This document shows positions 15,904 to 23,847 of a stretch of DNA of 64,000 nucleotides, piece after piece; position 1 is the stretch's first letter; the number at the start of each line of letters is the position of its first letter. Made by a program: the position numbers and the translations under genes. The notes under the pieces are model-generated. The model saw only the letters and a list, made by a program, of their open reading frames with translations. It was not told the DNA's origin and did no database searches. The stretch is from Sulfuriferula plumbiphila (GTDB lineage: Bacteria; Pseudomonadota; Gammaproteobacteria; Burkholderiales; Sulfuriferulaceae). Where the stretch lies: positions 2,440,585 to 2,504,584 of the forward strand of contig NZ_AP021884.1 of assembly GCF_009938015.1 (NCBI RefSeq), written 5' to 3'.

Positions 15904-17076
15904 TCACTGCAGAAGACGCCGGACACGGACGGCGATTTCGTCGATCTGAGCTTCATCGCAGATCAGCGGGGGTAGTAGCCGAATCGTCCTCTCGCGGGTG
16001 ACGGTGATGAGCAGCCGTTCCTGCTCCAGAGCCTTGCGTACCAGATCACCGCAGGCCCGGTCCAACTCAATGCCGACCATCAATCCCTGTCCGCGGATGG
16101 CAACGACTCCGGGGACGCCGGACAACGCCTTGCGTAGCCCCAGCAGCAGTTGCCGGCCTAGCACGGCGGCCCGGTCGGGCAGACCCTCCCGCTCGATTGC
16201 GTCGATGACGGTGCAGCCGACCCGACAGGCCAACGGGTTGCCGCCGAAGGTGGAGCCGTGGGTGCCTGGCGAGAACAACTCGGCCGCACGACCACGCGCC
16301 AGGCAGGCTCCGATTGGGAAACCGTTGCCCAAGCCCTTCGCCAGAGTGACAACATCTGGCAGGATGCCGGCCTGCTGGTAGCAGAACCACGTGCCAGTGC
16401 GCCCCATGCCGGTCTGAATCTCGTCGGCCATCAGCAGCCAGTCGTGCTCATCACACAAATGGCGTACCGCCCGCAGGTACTCGGGCGATGCCACATGTAC
16501 GCCACCTTCGCCCTGGATGGGTTCGAGTAGCACTGCCGCGATGCCTGGCACGTGCTCTGCAGCTTGTCGGATGGCATATAGGTCGTTGTAGGGCACCCGC
16601 ACGAAGCCGGGCATCAGCGGCTCGAAGCCGCGATGCACGGCTGAGTTGCCCGTAGCCGCCAGGGTGGCGAAGGTGCGGCCGTGAAAGCTGTTTTGCATTA
16701 CCAGCACTTGCGGCGGCGCTACCTGCTTGCGGTTGGCGTGCAGCCAGGCCAGCTTGAGTGCGGTTTCGTTGGCTTCCGCACCCGAGTTGCAGAAGAAGGC
16801 GCGCTCCATGCCAGCCAAGGCGGACAGGCGTTCGCCCAGGCGGTCTTGCCAAGCGATGCCGAACATATTGGACGTGTGCAAAAGCAGCGTGGCCTGTTCG
16901 GCGATTGCTGCTGCGACATCGGGATGGGCGTGTCCGAGGTTGGTCACGGCCACCCCGGCGATGGCATCAAGGTACTCCGTGCCTTGGGCGTCCCAGAGGC
17001 GAGCACCTTGTCCGCGAACGAACGAAACTGGCTGGCGGGCATAGACGTGCATCAGGTGGGCGTGAGGTGTGAGCAT
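15904..17076 (-). CDS. Class III PLP-dependent aminotransferase (acetylornithine aminotransferase-like)
   Basis: 390 residues, the normal length for ArgD/acetylornithine transaminases. Family motifs are intact: [15 protein letters not shown] (cofactor phosphate binding), [26 protein letters not shown] (Asp contacting the pyridine nitrogen), [13 protein letters not shown] (Schiff-base Lys) and [17 protein letters not shown] fold-type I enzyme transferring an omega-amino group; true substrate unknown. It is the last gene of a minus-strand operon with pyridoxal kinase and YggS, 26 bp after the 78-aa protein. The context suggests a catabolic or salvage role rather than arginine synthesis. Confidence 0.85.
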   Translation of the reverse strand: MLTPHAHLMHVYARQPVSFVRGQGARLWDAQGTEYLDAIAGVAVTNLGHAHPDVAAAIAEQATLLLHTSNMFGIAWQDRLGERLSALAGMERAFFCNSGAEANETALKLAWLHANRKQVAPPQVLVMQNSFHGRTFATLAATGNSAVHRGFEPLMPGFVRVPYNDLYAIRQAAEHVPGIAAVLLEPIQGEGGVHVASPEYLRAVRHLCDEHDWLLMADEIQTGMGRTGTWFCYQQAGILPDVVTLAKGLGNGFPIGACLARGRAAELFSPGTHGSTFGGNPLACRVGCTVIDAIEREGLPDRAAVLGRQLLLGLRKALSGVPGVVAIRGQGLMVGIELDRACGDLVRKALEQERLLITVTRERTIRLLPPLICDEAQIDEIAVRVRRLLQ

Positions 17077-17102
17077 GAGCTAGAGATTCCAGGGAAGTGG
17101 GC

Positions 17103-17339
17103 TTACATATCAAGGGGCGCAGGCTTGAACAGCGGCTCGCTGCTCAAGAGCCGCACGCCGTCGGATGTGCTTTCGACCAGACGCCTTTCGTCATAGGCGA
17201 CCAGCAATTCCAACTGGTAGCCGTTCCGCTTCAAGCAGTCGGCGATTTCCTTGATGGCTTCACGCGACGATGGCGTACTGGACTCGAAGTGCCCAAGCAG
17301 CCGGTCGCGGTTGTGGATGATGAGGCGGTAGGTATTCAT
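17103..17339 (-). CDS. Unrecognised 78-aa protein in the B6 cassette
   Basis: Not recognised. Starts [20 protein letters not shown] and continues with a helix ([17 protein letters not shown]) and two short beta segments, which suggests a small alpha/beta cytosolic protein. No signal peptide, Cys pair or membrane segment. The ATG overlaps the pyridoxal-kinase stop (ATGA), so the two are translationally coupled, and the aminotransferase follows 26 bp later. The tight coupling argues that it is a real part of the cassette, perhaps an accessory subunit. Confidence 0.7.
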   Translation of the reverse strand: MNTYRLIIHNRDRLLGHFESSTPSSREAIKEIADCLKRNGYQLELLVAYDERRLVESTSDGVRLLSSEPLFKPAPLDM

Positions 17340-18229
17340 GTGCGGCTTTCCAGAGATGATCCGGTTGATGTAGCCAGCAGCAGCTCGGCGCATTGCGCCT
17401 GCCGGGTTAGCCGCAATGCTGACGTGACCTGATCGCAAGCCAAAGACGCAGCCTTGAACACCGAGGCACCCGTCAGCAGGGTGCCCGTGAGCGCAGCGCT
17501 GAACAAGTCGCCCGAGCCTTTGAGCAAAGCGTCGATGCGAGGATGATTCAAGACCTCCTGCCGGTTGCGGGTCACGACCGCCACCAGCATTTGATTGGCG
17601 GGCCAAGCCGCAGGAGCGGCACTGGTGACGATCACCCATTGCGTTCGACCGACCAGCAGGGTTCGTGCGGCGGCGATGACACTTTCGGGGTTCGTCGCCG
17701 TCAGGCCGGTCAGCCGTTGCAGCTCGAAGCCGTTGGGCGTCAGCCCGTCGGCCAGCGGCAGCAGATGGCGGTGGTAGGCGTCGGCGATGCCCGGACTGAC
17801 GTATTCCCCGTGGTCATGGTCGCCCAGCACGGGATCAACTACGACTTGCAAGCCAGGCTGCGCTTCGATGGCTTGGCCGATCCAGCGACCCAACGCCTGC
17901 GCCTGTTCCGGGCTGCCGAGATAGCCGGTGAGGATAGCCCGAAGCCGGCCCAGCGCACCGCGCGCAGTCAGGTCGCGTAGATAGCCCTCGAACCACGCGG
18001 TGGGCAAGGTGCCACCGTGGATTGTCGGATAGTGTGGCGTGTTGCTGAGAATCACCGTAGGAACGGCCGCGACGATCAGTCCCTGCGCTTGCAGCGTGGG
18101 CATGGCCACGTTGTTGCCGACCCGGCCATAGACGACCTGCGACTGGACGGAAACCACATCGATGGGCAGCGGTTGTAGCGACGGCACAGGATCAATGGGA
18201 ACGGCGGTAGCAGCTTCAATTGGTCGCAT
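17336..18229 (-). CDS. pdxY: Pyridoxal kinase-like protein
   Basis: 297 residues. Ribokinase-fold enzyme phosphorylating pyridoxal (or pyridoxine) to the 5'-phosphate. The N-terminal [20 protein letters not shown] matches the PdxK/PdxY substrate loop; [14 protein letters not shown] and [13 protein letters not shown] are family blocks; the C-terminal [12 protein letters not shown] contains the anion hole and catalytic Asp. Usually this loop reads G[TS]GD, so it is conserved. The ATG at 18229 overlaps the yggS stop (TGATG). A TTG one codon upstream is possible. Confidence 0.88.
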   Translation of the reverse strand: MRPIEAATAVPIDPVPSLQPLPIDVVSVQSQVVYGRVGNNVAMPTLQAQGLIVAAVPTVILSNTPHYPTIHGGTLPTAWFEGYLRDLTARGALGRLRAILTGYLGSPEQAQALGRWIGQAIEAQPGLQVVVDPVLGDHDHGEYVSPGIADAYHRHLLPLADGLTPNGFELQRLTGLTATNPESVIAAARTLLVGRTQWVIVTSAAPAAWPANQMLVAVVTRNRQEVLNHPRIDALLKGSGDLFSAALTGTLLTGASVFKAASLACDQVTSALRLTRQAQCAELLLATSTGSSLESRT

Positions 18230-19044
18230 CAATCCGTTTTCCCCTCTCCAGCCGACGGCCAGTAGTAAACATCCGGCGTGGCTCGTGCACCGAAGATGGC
18301 CTGCCCGACGCGCACGACAGTTGCCCCCTCTTCGATAGCGATTTCGTAATCGCCGGACATGCCCATCGACAGTTCATCCAGGTCGATTCCATCCGGGGCT
18401 TCCTGACGCAGTCGATCGCGCAGTTCGCGCAGCAGCACGAAGCAGCGGCGCACGCGCGCAGCCTCGACCGACAGCAGAGCCAGTGTCATGAGGCCGCGCA
18501 CACGTAGCGCCGAAAATGCCGGTAGCTCGCGTATGAAAGCGGCCACCTCGTCCGGCGGAAGGCCGTACTTGCTGGCCTCCCCCGATGTGTTGACCTGCAC
18601 GAACACATCCAGCCCGCGGCCTTCGGCTTGCAGGCGCCGCTCCAGCGCCTCGGCCACGCGCAGGCTATCCAGCGCCTGAAACTCGGCGGCGAAGTGCGCC
18701 ACCAACTTGGCCTTGTTGGTCTGCAAATGGCCAATCACCGACCAACGCAGATCGGTCAGGTCAGTCATCCCCTCCCATTTTCGGTATGCCTCCTGCGGCT
18801 TGTTCTCGCCGAGCAGGCGGCAGCCCGCAGCGTAAGCCAGGCGCAGGCTCGCTTCGGACTTGGTCTTGCTGACGGGCAGCAGACGCACGCCGCCCGGATC
18901 GCGGCCGCCCCGCTGGCACGCCGCCGCAATGCGCGCATGAACTGCTGCCATGTTGCGACGGAAGTCCTCCACCGACTCGGCCTGGGGCCAGCGTCCATGC
19001 TGGTCGTGCATGGTGGATGTTTCCAGGGGTATGCCAATGTTCAC
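18229..19044 (-). CDS. yggS: YggS/PLPBP family PLP-homeostasis protein
   Basis: 271 residues from a GTG at 19044, which has GAGG seven bases upstream; an ATG at 19011 (MHDQHGRW, 260 aa) is an alternative start. A PLP-binding TIM-barrel protein without known enzyme activity that buffers PLP and affects amino-acid pools. The PLP lysine lies in [42 protein letters not shown] and [20 protein letters not shown] are classic family blocks. First gene of the cassette operon, driven from the spacer shared with the MocR regulator. Confidence 0.9.
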   Translation of the reverse strand: MNIGIPLETSTMHDQHGRWPQAESVEDFRRNMAAVHARIAAACQRGGRDPGGVRLLPVSKTKSEASLRLAYAAGCRLLGENKPQEAYRKWEGMTDLTDLRWSVIGHLQTNKAKLVAHFAAEFQALDSLRVAEALERRLQAEGRGLDVFVQVNTSGEASKYGLPPDEVAAFIRELPAFSALRVRGLMTLALLSVEAARVRRCFVLLRELRDRLRQEAPDGIDLDELSMGMSGDYEIAIEEGATVVRVGQAIFGARATPDVYYWPSAGEGKTD

Positions 19045-19108
19045 GTGTAAGCCTCGCTATCGGAAAGCCCATCGCACTCAAGGTGGTGCAGGCGTCGTCG
19101 AATTAATG

Positions 19109-19148
19109 TATAATTGTCCTAGGTCAAACTTTAACATGTCCTAGATCA
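19109..19148 (+). promoter_or_regulatory. Divergent promoter with MocR-type direct-repeat operator
   Basis: TATAAT at 19109-19114 is a perfect -10 for the rightward regulator gene. It is followed by two direct repeats, TGTCCTAGGTCA (19115-19126) and TGTCCTAGATCA (19137-19148): 11 of 12 bases identical, starts 22 bp apart, thus on the same DNA face. MocR/PdxR regulators bind direct repeats of this kind. Occupancy would cover the regulator's start and the leftward promoter (TATACA on the minus strand), fitting autoregulation and control of yggS-pdxY. Confidence 0.65.
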
Positions 19149-19150
19149 TT

Positions 19151-20515
19151 ATGGGAATTGTCGGAAAGACTGCGGCCGAGATCTTCGACAGCATCCGAAC
19201 GCTGACGCAGACGGGCGCATTGACGCCGGGCCAGGAACTGCCCACGGTGCGCGATCTGGCCGCCACGCTGAGCGTCAACCGCAATACGGTGTCGATGGCC
19301 TACAAGCGCTTGGTGACGGCCGGGGTCGCGGTTACGCAAGGTCGATTAGGCACGGTCATTCGTGAGCAGCCCGGCCCCGGTGAGCAAGAAGGCTCGCTGC
19401 CCGGCTCGCCGTTGGTCGACCTAGGCGGCGGCAATCCGAATCCAGTCTGGCTGCCCGACATGGGCGCAGCCCTGGTGCGGAAGCCGTATCGCCCGCGCCT
19501 GTATGGCGAGGCCACGGTGGCCCCGGAGCTAGAAGCCTCAGCGAGGCAATGGTTGACTGGCGATTGCCCAGATCGCTTCGAGATCAACTTGACGAATGGA
19601 GCAGTGGATGCTGTTGAGCGTTTGCTGGGGGCATATCTGGTGGCAGGTGATAAGGTAGCCGTAGAAGACCCATGTTTCGTCAGCAATATCAACACGCTGC
19701 GCATTGCCGGGCTGCAAACCGTAGGGGTGGCCGTCGATGCGCATGGCATGCGTGCCGAGGCGCTGGAACAGGCGCTGGCGCAGGGCGCGCAGGCGGTTAT
19801 CGTGACGCCGCGCGCGCACAACCCGACCGGATGCAGCTTGAGTGCGGCGCGCGCGCGCAAGCTGCGCGCGGTGCTGGCGCACTATCCGCACGTGCTGGTC
19901 ATCGCCGACGACCATTTCTCGTTGCTGGCCGTAACCGACTACTTCGATGTGATTCCACCCATGGCCCAACGGTGGGCGTTGATCCGGTCGGTGTCCAAGA
20001 TGCTCGGCCCCGACCTGCGCTTGGCCTTCGTTGCCAGCGATGAACAGACCTCCCAGCGGCTGCGCCTACGCCTGGCGCCCGGCACGAACTGGGTCAGTCA
20101 TCTATTGCAGGATGTAGTCGGCGCCTGCCTGTCTTCGCCGGAAGTCTCCGCACAGATCGTCCAAGCTCGCGCGGACTATGCGCGGCGTCGAGACAGCCTG
20201 ACGATGGCCCTGGCCAGGCAAGGCATCTCCGTCACCACGCCTGCCGAGGGCCTGAACCTGTGGCTGCCGTTGCCGGCGAACAGCCAGGCGGCGGTACTGG
20301 AGCTAGCCCGTCATGGCTGGCTGGTGCGCGGCGGTGAATCTTTCGGTGTACAGGGGCAGGCGCACGGGCTGCGCATCACAGTTTCATCCATCGACGAGGC
20401 AGGCGCGGAAGCGTTTGCGCGCGTGCTCGGCCATGTGCTGGGCCAGGGATATGGGATGTCATCGTGTAGTAAAGCTTCGCGCGTGGCTGCTCATTCAACC
20501 AAATTCATCCAATAG
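19151..20515 (+). CDS. MocR/PdxR-family transcriptional regulator (GntR HTH plus aminotransferase domain)
   Basis: 454 residues. An N-terminal GntR-type winged HTH (ELPTVRDLAATLSVNRNTVSMAYKRLV, about 37-63) is fused to a fold-type I aminotransferase domain. That domain holds the pyridine-contacting Asp in VIADDHFSL, a PLP-lysine position in RSVSKMLGPDLRLAF, and an arginine near the C-terminus in HGLRITVSS. Such proteins sense PLP or PLP-amino-acid adducts. It is divergent from yggS-pdxY-aminotransferase, the usual arrangement for B6 regulators. The glutamine amidotransferase starts 11 bp downstream and is probably co-transcribed. Confidence 0.88.
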   Translation: MGIVGKTAAEIFDSIRTLTQTGALTPGQELPTVRDLAATLSVNRNTVSMAYKRLVTAGVAVTQGRLGTVIREQPGPGEQEGSLPGSPLVDLGGGNPNPVWLPDMGAALVRKPYRPRLYGEATVAPELEASARQWLTGDCPDRFEINLTNGAVDAVERLLGAYLVAGDKVAVEDPCFVSNINTLRIAGLQTVGVAVDAHGMRAEALEQALAQGAQAVIVTPRAHNPTGCSLSAARARKLRAVLAHYPHVLVIADDHFSLLAVTDYFDVIPPMAQRWALIRSVSKMLGPDLRLAFVASDEQTSQRLRLRLAPGTNWVSHLLQDVVGACLSSPEVSAQIVQARADYARRRDSLTMALARQGISVTTPAEGLNLWLPLPANSQAAVLELARHGWLVRGGESFGVQGQAHGLRITVSSIDEAGAEAFARVLGHVLGQGYGMSSCSKASRVAAHSTKFIQ

Positions 20516-20526
20516 AAAGGGAAATC

Positions 20527-21276
20527 ATGAGAGTACATTTCGTGGTGCATGAATCGTTCGAGGCACCAGGTGCATATGAAGCATGGGTCCGTGATCGTGG
20601 ATACGAGGCAACGTATTCTCGCGTCTATGCGCATGAACCGCTGCCGCAGTCCATCGAGAACATCGATCTGCTGGTGATCATGGGCGGCCCCCAATCGCCA
20701 TCAACGACCCGAGAGGAATGTCCGCATTTCGATGCTGCGTCGGAATGTGCTTTGATTGCCGAATTCGTCGCCGCTCGAAAGGCCGTCGTTGGTGTGTGCT
20801 TGGGAGCGCAGTTGATGGGCAAGGCCCTGGGCGCCCGCCATGAGCACAGCCCGGAAAAGGAAATCGGAAAGTTCCCGATCAAATTGACGACTGAAGGGAA
20901 GGCTCACGTCAAGTTCGCCCACTTCGGCGACACCGTGGACGTTGGGCATTGGCACAGCGACATGCCGGGGCTGACCGCAAATGCGAAAATCATTGCGTAC
21001 AGCGAGGGATGCCCTCGCCAGATCATTGAGTATGGTGAACTCGCATATGGATTCCAGTGCCACATGGAGTTCACGCTTGACGTTATCGAACTTCTGATTG
21101 CCGCAGCCGAACGTGAACTGGCAACGCTGACTAACCATCGTTTTGTGCAGCAGCCAGATGCCTTGCGCGACAACGACTATGACGTCATGAACCAGAATCT
21201 GTTTGGTTTTCTCGACAAACTCATGGTGGCTTATGCCGCGAACTGCGGTGTCACCCTTAACGAGCCGAACGCCTGA
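20527..21276 (+). CDS. Class I glutamine amidotransferase-like protein
   Basis: 249 residues. A stand-alone GATase1 domain resembling the GMP-synthase/carbamoyl-phosphate small-subunit fold. The nucleophile is in VGVCLGAQLMG and the His-Glu pair in YGFQCHMEFT; DLLVIMGGPQSP is the oxyanion-region motif. A ribosome-binding site AAAGGGAAATC precedes the ATG. A C-terminal extension (about 190-249) is helical. It follows the MocR gene by 11 bp and may supply or remove an amino group in the cassette's pathway; the acceptor is unknown. Confidence 0.85.
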   Translation: MRVHFVVHESFEAPGAYEAWVRDRGYEATYSRVYAHEPLPQSIENIDLLVIMGGPQSPSTTREECPHFDAASECALIAEFVAARKAVVGVCLGAQLMGKALGARHEHSPEKEIGKFPIKLTTEGKAHVKFAHFGDTVDVGHWHSDMPGLTANAKIIAYSEGCPRQIIEYGELAYGFQCHMEFTLDVIELLIAAAERELATLTNHRFVQQPDALRDNDYDVMNQNLFGFLDKLMVAYAANCGVTLNEPNA

Positions 21277-21364
21277 TCGAATCCGAAAGCGATCTTATAG
21301 ACCACTTGTGAACCGCCCCGGCCGGGGCGGTTCACACCCGCTGGCGGGTAAAGCTCGTCCTGTC

Positions 21365-21901
21365 TTACTTCAGCGCGACCTTGGGAAAGTCGACCGGAAC
21401 GTCAAACGCGACATTGACGTAGTTGGTGAAGAGATTCAGCGCGACGTGGGCCATGATTTCGACGATTTGCTCATCGCCAAATCCGGCATCGCGTAGGCGG
21501 GTGACATCGGCTTTGTTGACGTGGGCACGCTGTTCGACCACCTTCAGCACGAAGGTCAGCGCCGCGGCGGTCTTGGCGTCGCCGGATTGGCCCGCTTGTG
21601 CGGCAGCCATCTCGGTGGCGGTTGAGCCGGCATTTTGGCCGAGCACGGTGTGGGCGGCCAGACAGTATTCGCAACGATTCCGGTTGGCGATTGCGACCGC
21701 GATCTGTTCACCAAGTTTGGCACCCAAGGTGCCCTTGTCCAACGCGCAGAAGGAACCCCACATGCTCTTGAGCGCGGCGGGCGAGTTTACGACGGCGCGG
21801 AACATGTTGGGCACGGTGCCAAATGCCTGCTGGATTTCCGCCAGCACGGCGGCGCGATCCGGAGTGGTTTGAGTGGATTCGATCAGATTGACGTGGCTCA
21901 T
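21365..21901 (-). CDS. Carboxymuconolactone decarboxylase/AhpD-like protein
   Basis: 178 residues from the ATG at 21901 (MSHVNLIES), preceded by GGAAAC. All-helical AhpD fold with the redox motif CEYCLAAH, which in AhpD relays electrons to peroxiredoxins. FGTVPNMFRAVVNSPAALKSMWG and FTNYVNVAFDVPVDFP are typical of the peroxidase-related branch. Third gene after the exported protoglobin and the thioredoxin-like protein, suggesting a thiol/peroxide role. It ends 88 bp from the convergent amidotransferase; that spacer has a GC-rich hairpin (CCGCCCC/GGGGCGG region near 21313-21331) that may terminate both. Confidence 0.85.
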   Translation of the reverse strand: MSHVNLIESTQTTPDRAAVLAEIQQAFGTVPNMFRAVVNSPAALKSMWGSFCALDKGTLGAKLGEQIAVAIANRNRCEYCLAAHTVLGQNAGSTATEMAAAQAGQSGDAKTAAALTFVLKVVEQRAHVNKADVTRLRDAGFGDEQIVEIMAHVALNLFTNYVNVAFDVPVDFPKVALK

Positions 21902-21954
21902 GGGTGTTTCCTTTATTTGATGGGAATGTGTGTCAGTCGAGCGGGAGTTTTCAT

Positions 21955-22176
21955 TCACAGCACATGCTCGATCGGGGAGTGGTCTTCGAGGCGCATGACC
22001 TTGCCGTTGATCACCAGCGACGGCAGCCGCGCGACGCCAGCGGCAACTGCCTCGCCAGCCCGGCGGTTGTCCGCGCCGAGGTTGATGATCTCGACGTTTA
22101 GTCCGGGTGCCGAGGCGAAGCTATCGGCGATGGACAAACAATTGGCGCAGCCGTCGTGGTAGAGAATCGCCGGCAT
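21955..22176 (-). CDS. Small thioredoxin/glutaredoxin-like protein
   Basis: 73 residues from the ATG at 22176 (MPAILYHDGCANCLSIAD); an ATG at 22191 would add five residues overlapping the previous gene. The CANC motif sits at the usual N-terminal position of a thioredoxin fold, with the cis-Pro segment in VARLPSLVINGK. The length fits the small redox-active disulfide family. No signal peptide, so cytosolic. Encoded between the protoglobin and AhpD-like genes, with stop and start almost touching (TGAGATG). Confidence 0.78.
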   Translation of the reverse strand: MPAILYHDGCANCLSIADSFASAPGLNVEIINLGADNRRAGEAVAAGVARLPSLVINGKVMRLEDHSPIEHVL

Positions 22177-22177
22177 C

Positions 22178-22843
22178 TCAGAACTCACCATCCTTGATGT
22201 ACGGTTGACTCCACAAGATGCTCTGCATCAGCACCGCCTTCACCCATGCTGTATGCATCTTCTCGACATCGGCCGCCGATGCGTCCTTTTTGGCAAGGAA
22301 TGGTTTGAGCGTGGTGGTGACGGGAATGGTCAGCGCTGGGATATAGCGGAAGTTCACCTGGGCGACGCTCGGGACGCGGTCGGTCTTGTTCTTCTTCAGA
22401 CGATTGTGGCGCAGGCCGATCTCGTACTGCCAATCCAGCCATTTCTGGTCGTAGTTGGCGTCGGCGGTGTCGAGAACCCACAACGCGAAGCGCTTGCGCA
22501 CGGCTTCCAGGTATGCACCGTCGGGCCTGCCAGTCTTCGCATCACTGAAAAAATGGACCAATTCGGGCGTCGAGGCGACGAAGCCGTACCAAACATCGAG
22601 GATGGCGTCGGTCTGGTCGGCTAGGATGGCCTTGCTCTGGCGCAGCGCCTTGATGTCCTCTTCAGTGAATAGCAACGTCGTCTGCAGCGCCTTGAGGTCC
22701 GTCATCGTGTATGGCGCCTTGGACAACGTCCGCTGACCATAGGCGTAACCGGGAGCACTTGTACCGGGTTGTTGCTGCGCGTGGCTAACTGAGCAAACGC
22801 ACGCCAATGCGATGGCGAAAAAGGTGGGTATGTGTGGCTTCAT
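22178..22843 (-). CDS. Exported protoglobin-domain protein
   Basis: 221 residues. A cleavable Sec signal (MKPHIPTFFAIALACVCSVS, cleavage near SHA) precedes a globin domain of the protoglobin/globin-coupled-sensor type. Family-like blocks are LLFTEEDIKALRQSKAILAD, ILDVWYGFVASTPELVHFF and WLDWQYEIGLRHNRLKKNKT (candidate proximal His). Protoglobins bind haem and gases; most are cytosolic or sensor-fused, so export to the periplasm is notable. Start chosen at ATG 22843, which opens the signal peptide. First gene of the redox operon, divergent from an AraC regulator. Confidence 0.75.
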   Translation of the reverse strand: MKPHIPTFFAIALACVCSVSHAQQQPGTSAPGYAYGQRTLSKAPYTMTDLKALQTTLLFTEEDIKALRQSKAILADQTDAILDVWYGFVASTPELVHFFSDAKTGRPDGAYLEAVRKRFALWVLDTADANYDQKWLDWQYEIGLRHNRLKKNKTDRVPSVAQVNFRYIPALTIPVTTTLKPFLAKKDASAADVEKMHTAWVKAVLMQSILWSQPYIKDGEF

Positions 22844-22869
22844 ATGACTCTCCAAGGTTGGGTTGGGAT

Positions 22870-22891
22870 CGTCGATCCGCTGTGATCGACG
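22870..22891. promoter_or_regulatory. Inverted repeat in the protoglobin/AraC divergent spacer
   Basis: CGTCGATC, six bases, GATCGACG: perfect 8-bp arms, 27 bp upstream of the protoglobin ATG. The rest of the spacer to 22971 is AT-rich with three phased ATACAAT/TACAAT/ATACCAAT elements at 11-12 bp steps (22926-22953), plausible AraC half-sites or -10 elements. It probably controls both the protoglobin operon and the regulator gene. Confidence 0.4.
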
Positions 22892-22971
22892 GCTTGAAGT
22901 TTGGTCGAAAAATCTGAATTATTGGATACAATATGTACAATAAAGATACCAATTAGTTCGAATGAGCGCAT

Positions 22972-23835
22972 ATGAAAGATAGCCTTCCGGTTGATCGTCT
23001 ATCCGGCATCCTCGAACGCTTCCGCGTGCAGGCGCAGTTGCATCATTCCGGCGCGCTGTGCGGACTCAACCACTTCGACGCTTGCGAAGGACACGGTTAC
23101 TTGCACGTGTTGCGCCGCGGTCAGCTAAAAGTGAGCCATCCGGGTGCGCGCGATGTGCCCAAATCGATGCACCTCAAAGAACCGACGCTGTTGCTGTATC
23201 CGCGCCCGATGACGCATCGCTTCCACAACCCTCCGTTGGAGGGTTCCGACTTCACCTGCGCGCGCCTGGTCTTCGATGGAGGAGAACGCAACCCGCTGGC
23301 GCGGGCGCTACCGTCTTTGATCGTTTTGCCGTTGGCGCGGATATCCGGTTTGCACTCGACGCTGGAGTTGTTGTTCGCTGAAACCGACCGCGTGCGCTGC
23401 GGCCAGCGACTGCTGGCCGATCGGCTGTTTGAGGTAGTCGTTCTCCAGTTGCTGCGCTGGTTGCTCGACAATCCACAGGAGGCAGGTGTGCAGCCCGGAC
23501 TCATCACCGGGTTGTCGGACCCGCGCCTGGCCCGTGCACTGGTAGCGATGCACGACAGCCCCGGCGAACCGTGGACGCTGGAGCGCATGGCCGAATGCGC
23601 CAGCATGTCGCGCACTTCGTTTGCCACTACGTTTCGCGAGGTAGTGGGGCAGCCTCCGGGGGACTATCTGACCGACTGGCGTATCGCGCTGGCGCAAAGC
23701 CGGCTGCGCGAGGGGCGACCGATCAAGCTGTTAGCGGAAGAGCTCGGTTATGCGAATGCTTCGGCGCTATCGCGTGCGTTTGCGGCTAGGATGGGGATGT
23801 CACCTCGTGATTGGTTGGCGAAGACACATTCTTAA
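22972..23835 (+). CDS. AraC-family transcriptional regulator
   Basis: 287 residues. N-terminal cupin-like sensing domain (AraC-N/cupin_6: GYLHVLRRGQLKVSHPG, PTLLLYPRPMTHRF) and C-terminal double HTH (WTLERMAECASMSRTSFATT and IKLLAEELGYANASALSRAF, with MGMSPRDW). AraC proteins of this subgroup often sit divergent to redox enzymes, as here with the protoglobin-thioredoxin-AhpD operon. The effector cannot be read from sequence. The stop is 12 bp from the convergent relaxase stop. Confidence 0.9.
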   Translation: MKDSLPVDRLSGILERFRVQAQLHHSGALCGLNHFDACEGHGYLHVLRRGQLKVSHPGARDVPKSMHLKEPTLLLYPRPMTHRFHNPPLEGSDFTCARLVFDGGERNPLARALPSLIVLPLARISGLHSTLELLFAETDRVRCGQRLLADRLFEVVVLQLLRWLLDNPQEAGVQPGLITGLSDPRLARALVAMHDSPGEPWTLERMAECASMSRTSFATTFREVVGQPPGDYLTDWRIALAQSRLREGRPIKLLAEELGYANASALSRAFAARMGMSPRDWLAKTHS

Positions 23836-23847
23836 AACCGGGCAAAT

